Shown here one piece after another: positions 47,525-58,826 of a stretch of 64,000 bases of DNA. The notes beneath the pieces were generated by a model. It had not been told where the DNA came from and did not search any database. It saw only the letters and a program-made list of their open reading frames with translations. The DNA is from Tetrapyrgos nigripes (taxonomy: Eukaryota > Basidiomycota > Agaricomycetes > Agaricales > Campanellaceae): positions 124,001 through 188,000 of the forward strand of contig JAACJM010000150.1 in assembly GCA_013368315.1 (NCBI GenBank), in the 5' to 3' direction. Positions within the stretch are counted from its first letter, which is position 1; the number at the start of each line of letters is the position of its first letter. A program made the position numbers and the translations under genes.

Positions 47525-49778
47525 TTACTCGAAATGACAGCTTCTAATGAGATCCGAAGCTCGTTCCGCCAGGATATAAGCCACTGCTTGTGGGTGATTC
47601 TCAGGTATCTGGGGCTTAGTAGGCGAGTGTCAGATTAGAGACCAGAGAAATGCAAGGTTCATACGCACGTAGACCGAAGCATCAACGATCCGCAAACCAT
47701 TGACTCCTTTGACTCTCAAAGATGAGTCCACGACCCCATCAGTGCCATCACCTGGTCCCATTCGTGCAGTGCCAACACTATGATTGACTGTAATCGAGTT
47801 ATTCCTAGCATAGATTGCTCGTTCCTCGTCATTCGAGAACTCCACAAACGGTCGAACGATATATCCCTCCCATGCTGACTCAGATACGAAAGTATCAACA
47901 TCTTTCATGGCTTGAACCATTGTTTGTATGTCGAATTCAGTACTATAAAGCCGAGGGTCAATGACAGGGCTATCGAACGGATTCGTCGAATTGAGTGTGA
48001 GGGTACCACCTATGAAAACATCAGAGAAGTTGTCACTAATGAAAGAGAAGAGGTTCATACGAGATGTTGGTGATACAACAGCAGTTATGACTGTCATGAA
48101 ACTTCCGTTCGAGGGCAGAGACGTAGGACCCAAAGGCTCGAATCCATTCTATTCACGGGAAGTGAGTTTTAGGTGTATTCCGCTACAGACCGAACAACGC
48201 ACACAAAAGATCATCTCGATATTAGCGCTCTTTGGACCACTCGAAGGGTCGAATTTGGGAAAGAGGTCCGCTGGGTTTTTCAGGAAGGCAGCTGTATTTC
48301 CTGCTGCTGGATCTACCATTAACCCAGTTCTGTTAGCCTCCCACTGCCCCAGCAGATCCTCAGCAATGCTCCCATTGCGTAAGACACGTTCAAAGGAAGT
48401 ATTGGAATTCACGACGAAGTAGTTGGCTAGGAGTGGATGATCAACCAAATGCTTGCCGACATCGGGAGAATCTACGACCACAGGTATGTGGCGCTTTTCG
48501 AGTTCCTCTTTGGGACCGACACCGGATAGCATCAAAAGTTGAGCTGTTCCAAATACACCTGCACTTAAAATGATTTCTCGAGAGGCAGTCACTTCAATCC
48601 GAGGACCTGTGTAACAACAAGTATCAATCCTCGTGCAAACTCATTCAAGGACGAAAATACCCGTAGCAGAGTGCGCAATTTCCACTGTATCAATGGTGGG
48701 TATGTCATTTTGAGCAGGATAGGACGCTCGAACTTTTGTAACCCTTGAGTGTATGACAACATCTAGATTAGGGCGATGTAGGATGGGCACAAGATACGCA
48801 GTAGCTGCACTGCTTCTCGCTCCATGTCCAATCGAGTTTTGAACGAAGCCTAAAATTGTTAGTCAAGGCATGCTCACTGGAATGGTCAAACGCACTTGTC
48901 CCGATCATATCTCCGGCGTTGGGATCTTCGTTGTATTTGAACCGTCCTCCGATCGACCTCGCTGTGCCTGATACGATAGGGTCGAGCTCCGTCGCAAATC
49001 CAGACAAACTTGTCAAAACGGGCCCATTGCCATGTGCCGAAGGAATGACCTCTCCCGTTGTGTTATGACCGTCAGATGGGGGAGTGAGACGAGATACCTG
49101 TTAGATGTCCACCCACATTAGAAAAGATGATTTCGACTTTATCCAATGTGCTTGCCTTCCGATAATATTTAGCTACAGAGTCCCAAGACCAGCCAGAGTC
49201 ATTGCTAAGTCGCGCAAAATTGTCCCATACATCATCGGACCCTCTATTCCACGTCATGAAGTCTAAGCGCAGACGCCTCAGTCGACAGCTCGATGCTCCG
49301 TAAGTTCATTCAACATACTGATGCTGCTGCTGCCACCTAGCACAAATCCTCTCGGAAGAGGTATCGTTCTGTTGAACATTTCGGTTTGAGGGATCGATGT
49401 AAAATTCCAGTCAACAAGGCTATTGAATGCGCCAGGGCCAAGAAATGGTACTATGATGTCCTGTATGTTCGCGTTGCTGCATCCTGAGGTTAAAGTCCAG
49501 TTGAATGCTTGTAATCGAATGTTGCTCACTCAACACCGGCTTCTACGACAAGAACTTTATGCCTTCCGTCTTCCGAGAGCCGATTTGCCAGAACACTACC
49601 AGCTGTACCGCCTATTCAGTGCTTCTTGGTTAGATCTTGAAAGAGCTCCTGAGCAAGCGGGCTCACCACCAATGACTACGAAATCATATTTCAGATCATC
49701 CAGTTCACTTATCGATGTCAATAACCTGGAGAACGCTGGAAGAGCCAGAAGAAATGTCGATGCACAGAGAAGACGCAT
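47525..49778 (-). CDS. Secreted GMC (glucose-methanol-choline) oxidoreductase
   Basis: ATG 49778 gives a signal peptide (MRLLCASTFLLALPAFS). The FAD-binding loop VIGGGTAGSVLANRLSE is joined by an intron after VIGG and is followed by VLVVEAG. GMC signature 1 appears as RGFVLGGSSSINFMTWNRGS (intron inside SSSI|N). GMC signature 2 is SAGVFGTAQLLMLSGVG near 48520-48570. The catalytic His is in NHSVGTARMG and the second conserved His in ENHPQAVAY near the C-terminus; stop 47525-47527. These flavoproteins oxidise alcohols or sugars and make H2O2 outside the cell, feeding peroxidases in plant-cell-wall decay. Aryl-alcohol oxidase-like is the best guess; substrate not determined. No lesions seen. Confidence 0.9.
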
Positions 49779-50979
49779 TGGACGACATAACAAACGACCA
49801 AACCTGTTTTAAATAGCTCAGGATCCTTCCCAGGCTTGCCACATGAGAAGCATTGAAATCTTGAGATGAGGAGGAACCCTTGGAGTACCAGTGTTTATTA
49901 GTAGAGATGCTAATGTCACTACATATCGTCAGATTTTAATGTGGGCAATGGTGGACACAGGGCTAGCATTACGAGTAAGTGGGCAGGCAACGAGGACGTG
50001 CAACATGACTGTTGTCAAGCTCCGGCTCGCTGCCGACGAGGGGTAAAGTATTGAGCCCTATGGTATAGGGGCTAAGCCTTCTTCAACAGAGTCGTAATGA
50101 CCCAGGACCTGATTATCTTTGGCAAATCTTTGGGGTAATTGGGTCTGAAGTTTGATTGTTGGTACCTAGCGAAGCCAGACGTTTCTAGAGTAGAGGGATA
50201 TGCTTGACCTGCCCTGGCAGAAAGTAGGCCCCACGTAGTTAACGTAGTCCCATAACAAGTGGGCTTTGACAAGCTTCGAAGTTCACGGCCCGTGCACTTG
50301 CGAAGACGATAAAATATGATGAAAGTGATTGTGAAAACTTCAGCCTGCAATATTGAAATGCCCTAATATTTGGACGCCCACTCTTTTGTATAGGACAAGA
50401 CAAAAATCTGGATGTTGATCACCAGGTGCCTGCGTTTTCCCTGCCATCCGAAGTTGCTGGTACTTGATGAGATTTCGATTTCTCCGACCTGCCCGACGGC
50501 TCTGTTTCTGTATATACAGTAGCACCTACAAAATTCCACATTACTATTAGACATCAGAAATATACTCCTGAAGGGTACCTATATATTTGTTGTCAATAGG
50601 ATTTAAGCTGAATCGAGTGGTGATATGGCGACACACGTCCTCGCGGGCTTTTGAGCCGTAGTTGTGGTCCGCAGCTTTGCAGCAATGTCTAGTTGATGTT
50701 GCGAGATGAACCTAGCATCGTGTTAGGAGGATGGTTTGAAAATAACACCGGACAAGCGCGTCGAAGAAGTCAGAAGGACTATTTGAAAACATGACAATGG
50801 TCATTTGATTGATGAAGACAACAGCTATACAAGAAAGAATCAATAGTGGGTTGCAAAGACAGCTTCGGATGATATAGGATTAACGCTCGTCATGTGTGGC
50901 AAGAGTAGCATCAGTATCTGCGAGGAAACGGTTAAGTGTGGTTACAGTACGGCTCCAACACGACACGTATCTCCTAACG
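49779..50979. other. 1.2 kb spacer upstream of the GMC gene
   Basis: No supported gene or RNA. Short frames at 50072-50554 overlap on the same strand without motifs. Confidence 0.4.
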
Positions 50980-51526
50980 CTCATCTAGAAGCAGAACGGC
51001 GTTCAAATCCTTGTCAAGCAGGGGAAAGGAAGCTGCCCCATAAAAATCGGTCTTTGTCTGTCTCGACTTCTGGCCCAAATCTTCCAGCAGTCTTAGTGTG
51101 AAAGGACGTAGTCCAGAGTGAGCTCGGTAATGTTGGAGGGAATCGGATTCGGCCCTATGCCTGCGAAAAGAAAATGGTTGGCTGTTGCGTTTTGACAAGA
51201 GTCTGAACACGACGAACAAACGTCAGGAGCTGATAAACGACCGGGCAGAGTGCGCACCGGTCGCACTAGTGGTAAAACTCATGTTCGTGGCTCGCTAGAC
51301 TATCTGTTTGAAGCATGACTTGATCAAAAAGCCATGATCAAAAAGCCATCCAAATGACTTGACTGGCCCAGGATAGAGTCAAGAACTGTGTAGGATAGCG
51401 ACTGCAGAGATGCGGTTAATCAGATTTTTGCCTAACATTGAACGCGATCAACGTACGCCGAGTCAGAATATAGACCCTAGCACCATGAGGAAGACTTGCA
51501 AACACAACTCTCGCCTGGAACTTCAT
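50980..51526 (-). pseudogene. GH127, 5' fragment
   Basis: The signal-peptide exon ([19 protein letters not shown], start 51526) and parts of the next exons match the intact GH127 at 39188-39863. Examples are 'tggtaaaactcatgttcgtggc' (51270 / 39619), 'gacaaagaccgattt'-type text of ...GTDKERFLW on the minus strand, and 'gacgtagtccag' (51105 / 39299). About 60 bases around the [13 protein letters not shown] exon are missing and a duplicated 'tgatcaaaaagccat' (51323-51350) breaks the frame. Homology ends near 50980; the remaining gene is absent. Confidence 0.85.
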
Positions 51527-52243
51527 GTTGGGATCCCGCTCGTCTGACGAGAAGGCTGAGATGCAGTATGTCTTGTGATTGCTTGAACTGCGAAAAACTT
51601 GTGTCGATGAACGAAGAATAGAAGAGATACGATACAACACACACTTGTATCTCTGAAGATGAAAATTGTTCGGAGTGCTTGGCCATCTTGAAGATAAAGT
51701 CGACGAAGACGGTTCCGCGCTAGATCACTAGCTAGCTTACATAATAGGAGTTTCGCAAACCTGCGCGTATTTCGATTCTTTTCCCATTTTCCTCCATCAT
51801 CTTAACAGTCCACCATTATTAACGAACTCAGAGAAGGTACGTAATCTCACGCTGAACCTCTGCTTCCTTCAATAACAAATCTCCTATCTTGTGGCCATTA
51901 AGTATCTGTTTGATGAATGATTTTTACTTTAAAGCCATCGGAACGACCTATACGCGTCTTCTCAATGGTTCAACCTCATAACATGTGCACCGGCGCTCCT
52001 TGGATCGGGTTGAATAAGTAAAAGGAGAAAGAAACACAAAAACCCCGTCTTTCTCTCCGTTCGGAAAGTCTGGCAGGCGTTGACTCTCGGCTAAAAACGT
52101 GTCGGTGTTGTCTTTTGTGCGTGTTCAGGACCGAAATATCCAATACTGTTGGGTTTTTCATAGTATCAACGTAATCTTCGGGATCTGTGGAACCATGAAG
52201 AGACTGGATAAAAGGAATCATCCCAGCGTCTTTTCCCTTCAAA
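51527..52243. promoter_or_regulatory. Bidirectional promoter region GH127 / GMC, copy 2
   Basis: About 720 bp between the GH127 stub start and the GMC start; diverged copy of 39864-40653 with the same ordered blocks. Conserved patches between the two copies are candidates for shared control elements. Confidence 0.65.
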
Positions 52244-54788
52244 ATGCCTATCGTACACCCCAGCAATCTTGTCGCGTCCAAAATCAATTATCTCGTCGTT
52301 GGAGGAGGTACTGCTGGTCTTGTAGTAGCAACCAGGTCAGTTTCCGTTTCATGATCGACTGTTTGCTCTCTAACGGGCTACGGTGAATTTCTTTTCAGAT
52401 TGAGTGAAAATCCAGATGTAACGGTTGCTGTGATTGAAGCTGGTGTCAGTCATGCAGGAGATCCTAGCGTCGACATTCCAGGTGCAACTTGAGCCAAATT
52501 GACGAAATTTTCTCTAACCTACTTACAGGCTTCATGATCAGAAATGCTTGTAATCCAAAGTACGACTGGACATTCTTCACCGAACCCCAACGATACGCTT
52601 TGAACCGCAAGATCCAGAGCTCTCGTGGTAAGGGTCTGGGAGGCTCTTCGGGACTCAACAATCTTGCCTTCGTTCGTCCAATTAGCGAAGAACTCGATAA
52701 CTTTGAGAAGCTCGGAAATCCAGGATGGAACTGGGATAATTTGCTAGGGTACATGAAAAGGGTCAGTTTTTTATCTCAGTTTCTACGCTAAGCTTCTTGC
52801 GCACTGATTACCATGGATAGAGTGAACACCTCTGCATTCCATCGTTCTCTGACCAAAAGAAGAAGACTTGGGCGGTCGATCCAGACCCAGCTTTTCATGG
52901 AACTGACGGTGTGTATGACGCCGCCAATGCCTATTGGAGTCTACTAAAACACCAGTTACAAGGGCCAATTGCGGTATCGTTTCCTCCATATATATCACCT
53001 ATCCACAACAAGATTCTAGACAGTCTGGAGACCTTGGGCCTACCTCGTACCGGTGAGGCGGTGGGTACACACGACTCTCCGATGACAATACGCTCATTTC
53101 CATCTAGAATGCTGGTCGGAACGTTGGGTCATTCCTCGTCTCCACTTCGGTAGACCCAGTAACAGCGACTCGATCATACTCAGCATCCGCGTACTTGCAA
53201 CCTCATCTCGAAAGGAAGAATCTCTTCATAGTGACAGAAGCGTTCGCAACCAAGGTCAGCTGCGTTCTGTCTCAAATTAATGAGAAACCACTCATGGCGT
53301 TCGTAGGTCCACTTTGATGACAGCCAAGACGGACTGAAGCGAGCTCGGGCCGTAGATTTCGTCCACGGCGGACAAACGTACACCGTCAAAGCAACGAAGG
53401 AAATTATACTGTCTGCCGGTGCATAACGTCATGTCCACATCTTGGCATAAGGCCTATGCTAACAACAGTGACTAGGTACATTCCAAACACCCCGACTCTT
53501 GGAGACCTCAGGCGTCGGGGATCCCCGGGTGCTAGAACCCCTTGGTATCCCATGTATCATTAACCTACCTGGCGTTGGAGAGAATCTTCGTCAGTATACT
53601 CAATGCTCGACGTTACCTTCGCTAACCTTTCACAGAGGACCATATGAAAGCACCAACCGTCGTACAAGTACAACAGCATCTTCAAACCCTTGAGGTCCTT
53701 CATGATCCCGAGGAACTCGAGATCCAGCAAGAACTCTAGTGAGTAGTCCTGCTCCTGATAACTTCTTGAATTACTGACAAGTCGGACCCACAACGCAGCA
53801 AGCAGAAGAAGGGTATTATGGCAGGAATGCTCTCGTCATGCTTCGCTTTCATTCCGGGAAACCTCATAGCCAGCCCCGAGGTCGTACAGTCCTGGAAGAA
53901 CCTAGCCAAAATCGAAGGCTCTTCCCCCGAAATCTTCGCGAATACTCATTCCGACGTTCTCCGAGGTATCAAGAAACAATACAAGATTCTTGAGAGCTAC
54001 ATTGATGACCCAGCTCATCCGCTTGCTCAGTACGTGGTTTTTGCTCTCTTTCAGCTTCTGCCTCATCTGAAGGTACATATGTATGCTCTGTAGGCTGCTA
54101 AACGTAAACGGACACTTCCCAGTTGTTGGGTACGCTCCCGACAACTCCAAACGGTACATGAGCCTTATCGCAGCATACACGCATCCTTTCTCTCGCGGCA
54201 CCGTCCACATCACTTCCCCAGACGCTCGCGTTCCTCCTGCCATTCAACCAAACTATCTATCCAACCCTGCTGACCTGGAGATTCTCTCAAAGTCGATCGA
54301 ATTTGTTCTTCAACTCTATAGCACGCCCCCGCTCAGCGAGCTCACTGTTACGCCAGTAGCTCCACCTTTCACGAAAGCCGAGAGCAAAGAGGAAAAGGTG
54401 AACCACTTTGCTCGTGAAGTTATATCCACGGTGCATCATCCCGTCGGAACGGCTTCAATGATGCCTAGGGAAGACGGAGGCGTTGTAGATCACAATCTTT
54501 TGGTTTATGGTACTTCTAATCTGCGAGTGGTAAGTCTAAATCCTTTATGAAAACAAAGTTAAATGTCTTGGACTGACGGCACTGCTTAGATTGACTGCTC
54601 AATAATCCCTCTGGCAAGTGTCGTGGCTCTCTTCTATGCATGCGTGCTAACAATGAAGTCTAGCAAATCTCCTGTAATATCGTCACCTTGGCGTATGCCA
54701 TCGGAGAAAAGGTGAGTCTCTAGTTTCAAAGGAGTATGTTGTGCTCATAGTCTGCCAGGGAGCGGATATCATTAAACGAAGCAGCTAA
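52244..54788 (+). CDS. GMC oxidoreductase, intact copy of the GH127-linked pair
   Basis: ATG 52244 gives MPIVHPSNLVASKINYLVVG then GGTAGLVVATRLSENPDVTV; there is no evident signal peptide. The FAD loop GGGTAG is followed by AVIEAG. Signature 1 reads SRGKGLGGSSGLNNLAFVRP. Signature 2 is SAGTFQTPRLLETSGVG (joined near 53420-53476). Then GVGENL, ISTVHHPVGTASMMPREDGG with the catalytic His, and LRV|IDCSIIPL|QISCNIVTLAYAIGEKGADI. Stop TAA 54786-54788. The join after IIPL needs a GC-AG intron (54614-54663). The lack of a leader suggests an intracellular location, unlike the gene at 47525. Substrate unknown. Confidence 0.87.
54614..54663 (+). other. Probable GC-AG intron in the GMC gene
   Basis: CTG|GCAAGTGTCG...GTCTAG|CAAATC, 50 bp. 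It restores the expected ...IIPL-QIS...AYAIGEKGAD C-terminus. GCAAGT is the classic GC-donor consensus. Confidence 0.7.
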
Positions 54789-54873
54789 AATGATAATGGG
54801 CATACTGTTGATCTACGATGACAAGTATTAAGTATCGAAAGACAAATTTCAAGCCGTTTTTCCTGGTTCAAAT

Positions 54874-56052
54874 TTAGACAAGTTTCGAAAGCTCGGACAG
54901 AGCACCTTCAGGATTGTCCCACATGGGCTGGAAGGAAAGAGTTAGATCCTTGTTCAACGTACAAGAGATAGCACCGACAAAGTGATTAGCCCCGCGGGTC
55001 ATAGTGAAGTTAACAGCCAAATCGGACTTTTTTGCTTCATCCTCCAACCTCCATGCTGCCAGGTAAACATTCCATGGACACGCGTCACCAAATATATGCC
55101 ACATTGTCATACTTGACCAAGTAGCCCGCACATCTCTGTCGAAAAGGGCCTTGTTTACTATACCCCATTCCACGTCAGCAAATGCAGGCTCACAGACCAC
55201 TGTGTCGCATTTTTGGCCAGGGGCAAGATCAACGAGGGAAAGTAATTCTTGTATAGGAAGGTGTTCAAATGTTGGTTTTCGGTCAGGATCAGGGGTTTTG
55301 TAGTTCAACTGCATGGGATCGCGTGCGGACAAATCTCCGTGAACAAAATAGTAGGTGACCCACTTCCTGAATTCAACGAGACGAGCTTCTGGTGAGAGAT
55401 TCTCATCCTCAAGTGGTATGTAGGTTCCTTCTGGGCTTCTGATCCCTAAAATTTGAGCAGGTGGATCTACACAAACGATGGAAGCACAGGTCTGTGAAGG
55501 CAAATCAAACAGACAGTCTCGTAACGCACCCCACATGATAGCCCTCTTTACAAATATACCAAGACGCTCTCGGGTGTCAGCTGGAAGACGGTCAACAGAT
55601 GCTAGCATTGACAGCATGTACAGATTTCCCAAGGACCATCCAACGACGGCGACTCCTCCAGAGGCGGGAAACGAGAGTGTTTGGATCAGCCCATCAACCA
55701 ACAATGCAAGGTTGGAGCCCCGTTCAAAAGCAGTTCAGAGCGTTGCTGGTCAGTTCCTTGGGTAAAAATCTTCAATTCCTCCTGTGTGTAGGGGCTGGAA
55801 CCAGGATACTCTCGCCGGTTAATGGCGATAACTCTGCATGAATGAGTCTGTGCTCTTGAGAGCAGTGGCTTGAACAAAGCTATGGCGAGTGAGATAGATG
55901 AAGCATTGTTATCGCAGATGGAAGTGCTTCTTACCGCTGTGAAAGGTGTGTCCGTGAATTATCACAAAGGATGTGTAGTCCTGGATGCCATGAGGTGCAC
56001 CGCTATCTTCGTAAAAGAAGCGAATATGGTTGGGGAGGCCGATGGTGGGCAT
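54874..56052 (-). CDS. Alpha/beta hydrolase-fold protein with a one-base frameshift
   Basis: ATG 56052 gives MPTIGLPNHIRFFYEDSGAP and DYTSFVIIHGHTFHSG, the oxyanion strand (HGH). A second exon follows (PLLSRAQTHSCRVIAINRRE, then YPGSSPYTQEELKIFTQGTD). The nucleophile elbow is GWSLGN near 55620-55640, and the His lies in RGANHFV near 54975. The last exon is open for about 280 codons, to the stop at 54874. Between ...QQRSEL and AFERGSNLALLVDGL the frame shifts by one base near 55729-55736; no GT-AG pair explains it. The gene is either newly inactivated or carries a sequencing or assembly error. Class: soluble serine hydrolase, substrate unknown. Confidence 0.78.
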
Positions 56053-56109
56053 GTCAAACTGACCCGAAGTTGGGAATTGGTCTCGAAGCTATGAGTAAAA
56101 TTTGGTCCT

Positions 56110-56530
56110 TGATTACGTTGTCCTATAGAATGCTGGAATTGGTGTAAGCGATCAAAATCCACCTGTTTGTCCGTGAAGCCATCAAGACACAAAATTATTG
56201 AGGCTCATAGTTTGACCGCGGTGCGCAAATGTAGAGAAGGAGGAATGTCTTTGACGGCCTACCCCTTGCTCATTCCTGTAGGTGGTGTGAACTTCTCGAA
56301 AAAGCTGCGCGCAAATCTTCTGTTGCTAAAAGTCAGAAACTACAGAAAGGATAAAGATCGTAAGATAAGAAAGATACATCTAGAGAAGGGTAAGTTTGGT
56401 GAACTCACAGCGCACCGGTCGAATATCTGAACACATAGGATCTCCATTCTGACAGTGAAATTGAAGAGAGCTGTGGAAACCTCGCAAGAAACCGCAATGC
56501 GAATTTGTGGGACTGCAGCGTGCACAAGGA
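56110..56530 (-). pseudogene. Internal fragment of the RRM protein gene
   Basis: Matches 57250-57640 almost base for base (for example 'gtaggtggtgtgaacttctcgaaaaagctgcgcgcaaatcttctgttgctaaaagtcagaaactac'). It covers the exon with LCLDGFTDKQVDFDRLHQ and the one before. An in-frame stop replaces Gly of LGASR (KL-stop-ASI) and neither end of the gene is present. Confidence 0.88.
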
Positions 56531-56798
56531 GGGCAATGAGCAGTGACTTCCTTAACCGGCACTGAAAGGCGTGTTAGCGGACAAGCAAGAAACCAGTGGC
56601 GTCAAAAGAGCTCACTGCGTTCCATCGTTCTTCCATTGAAGGCAGAGTCATGATATTGGTTCGCTTTCGGTTGGAACAGCTTCGTCGTTGCCGTACGTGA
56701 TTGCTTGGGACATAGACAAGGGGTTGTATTGGAATGACTATAGCAGAAACTCTATATCATGTACGAGTGAGGTGTGTTCCAATAGTCAAAGTGTCAGG

Positions 56799-58362
56799 CT
56801 ATGACAGATTCCTCGGAGTCGCTGGCGAGACATCCAGTCGGTATTTCTTCGTGCCTACAGTCTCCGTTGGGCATTCTTTCAATTCCCAATTCCATTCCGC
56901 TTCTCCGTTACCTTCTTCGCCATCGTATACACCTCCCAGATCTTCCCAGTGATCACTTTCCGAGTCAACTTCTTCAGTAGTAGATAGATGACCTTCATGT
57001 GCGCTTGGAATACGGAGAGGACGAAAATGTACCCGAAAGTAAGCTTGAGGTTGTCCGAACGCGATCCTTGCACCAGCATAAACTCTGTAATTGCTGCGAT
57101 TTTCGTAAATGTCCTCGACAGCCTTGAGGGCAGAGACCAGATCGGTGAACACGACCTTGGCATGAGCTCTAGCGGTAACGTTATTCAGGCGACGAGATAT
57201 TAGGGGGAAAAGTAGAAGACCTACTTTTTCCAATCACCAAAGACATAAAATATCTCCCCAAACTTGGAGAAATCTTGGTGTAAGCGATCAAAATCGACCT
57301 GTCTGCTCGTGAAGCCATCAAGACACAACATTCTTGAGGCTCCTAGTTTGACAGCAGCACGCAGACGTAGAGGAGGGGGAATGTCTTTGACGGCCCAGCC
57401 CTTGCTCATTCCTGTAGGTGGTGTGAAGTTCTTGAAAAAGCTGCGCGCAAATCTTCTGTTGCTAAAAGTCAGAAACTACGGAAAGGGAAAAATCGTAAGA
57501 AAGATATATCTAGAGAATGGTAAATTTGGTGAACTCACAGCGCACCGGTCGAACATCTGAGTACGTATAGGATCTCCATTCTGAAATTGAAGAGAGCTGT
57601 GCAAACCTCGCAAGAAACCACAAAGCGAGGTAGTTTTAGAAAGGCCACCCACGAAGACAGTGGATTTCCAGTCTTCCGGGATGCGAGGATCTTCAGGTTT
57701 CGGTAACGTTACGTGAAAGGCCAATTTCCAGCCCTCGTCGCGCAGTGTTCTTAATGCCTGGGTGAGCATTAAATGCGAACATGGTTGATATGAACCAAGC
57801 AACACACCTTAGAAGCCATCAATAGATGAAAAAAGTTCACTGTAGCACGCTTCCCACTTGGTTCCACCGAAACAGACTCGACTTCACCAAATCGCCTCAT
57901 CTCTTCCCCCAGTTCCTCTGCCGTATAGTTCTTTGGGAGATTTTGGAAGAAAAGACTCCTAGAAGCTCCCCTCAGTCCAATGGCCGCAATCACCTCCATT
58001 GGAAGACGATGTCGCTCGACCAATTTCATTTGCAACCGGATGCCATTGAGCAACAATCCTCGTTCTCTGTATGCCGCAACGTGGGCGACGTATTTGGCGG
58101 CGGTCGCTTCCAGATAGCGTATTTCGAGTTGTCCTTTGCCCAGATCTTTGACGACAGATTCGAGAGGTAAAGCAGTGCCCGGCAAGGCGAAGAAGTCAGC
58201 GGTACTGGCTGTTGGGGGAAAATTGTCGATGAGGATGGTTCTAGCCGCTGGCTTCACTGGTGCAGAATACGATAGCTGCCGTAGATATCTTGAAGAGGTC
58301 CATGTTATAGTAGGTACATGACAGTGGAAGACGAGTGGAATGCGGACATGAAAGAAACTCAT
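56799..58362 (-). CDS. RRM-type RNA-binding protein, paralogue 1, possibly mitochondrial
   Basis: ATG 58362 opens MSFFHVRIPLVFHCHVPTIT, a basic/hydrophobic head that could be a mitochondrial presequence. An RRM-like block (ARTILIDNFPPTASTADFFA) is followed by a clear RRM (RSLFFQNLPKNYTAEELGEE with KRATVNFFHL). A degenerate one follows (STVFVGGL...AFLTFSNRRFARSF). The last RRM has MLCLDGFTSRQVDFDRLHQD and AHAKVVFTDLVSALKAVEDI. The tail is acidic; stop 56799. Introns: gtgtgt...cccag near 57807, gtgagt...ccgtag, and gtaggt...cgctag. Function: RNA binding, target unknown. Tandem with paralogue 2. Confidence 0.8.
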
Positions 58363-58826
58363 GTCACGCTTACCCAGATATCCATAGATACACACCAGCC
58401 AGACATGACATGCATGACATGCATGACATTTCAGTACGACAATATGTAAGGTAGCCAGAACTTCAAAGTGATATACTGCGTACAACTACTTTTCTTCTTG
58501 AATCCTGGATGTTATCTAATCCAGAACAGCTCAGTGTTGTATCTGAAAACACAGCTCGGTTAGTAGATGAACCCAACATGTGTCTTTTTGCACCCAGCAT
58601 TTGCAGAATTGCAGGGTATGTACCGGTGCTCCCATCGTCATCGGAGCCAACAAAGTGCAACTCGGGAAAGCTTCTATTCAATATGTGTAGAACGAACGAT
58701 ATTCACATACTGGCCGAATTGCTACACAAGTCGCACGGACCTCGCACTGAGGCACAAGTACACCCGTCAGCTCAGACCAACTAAGCCCAAGCTCATTCTA
58801 CTTGGCGTAAGATTGTGAAGGGAAGG
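58363..58826. other. Spacer between the two RRM genes
   Basis: Contains a small tandem repeat of 'catgacatg' (about 58404-58432) upstream of paralogue 1. Otherwise no feature. Confidence 0.4.
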
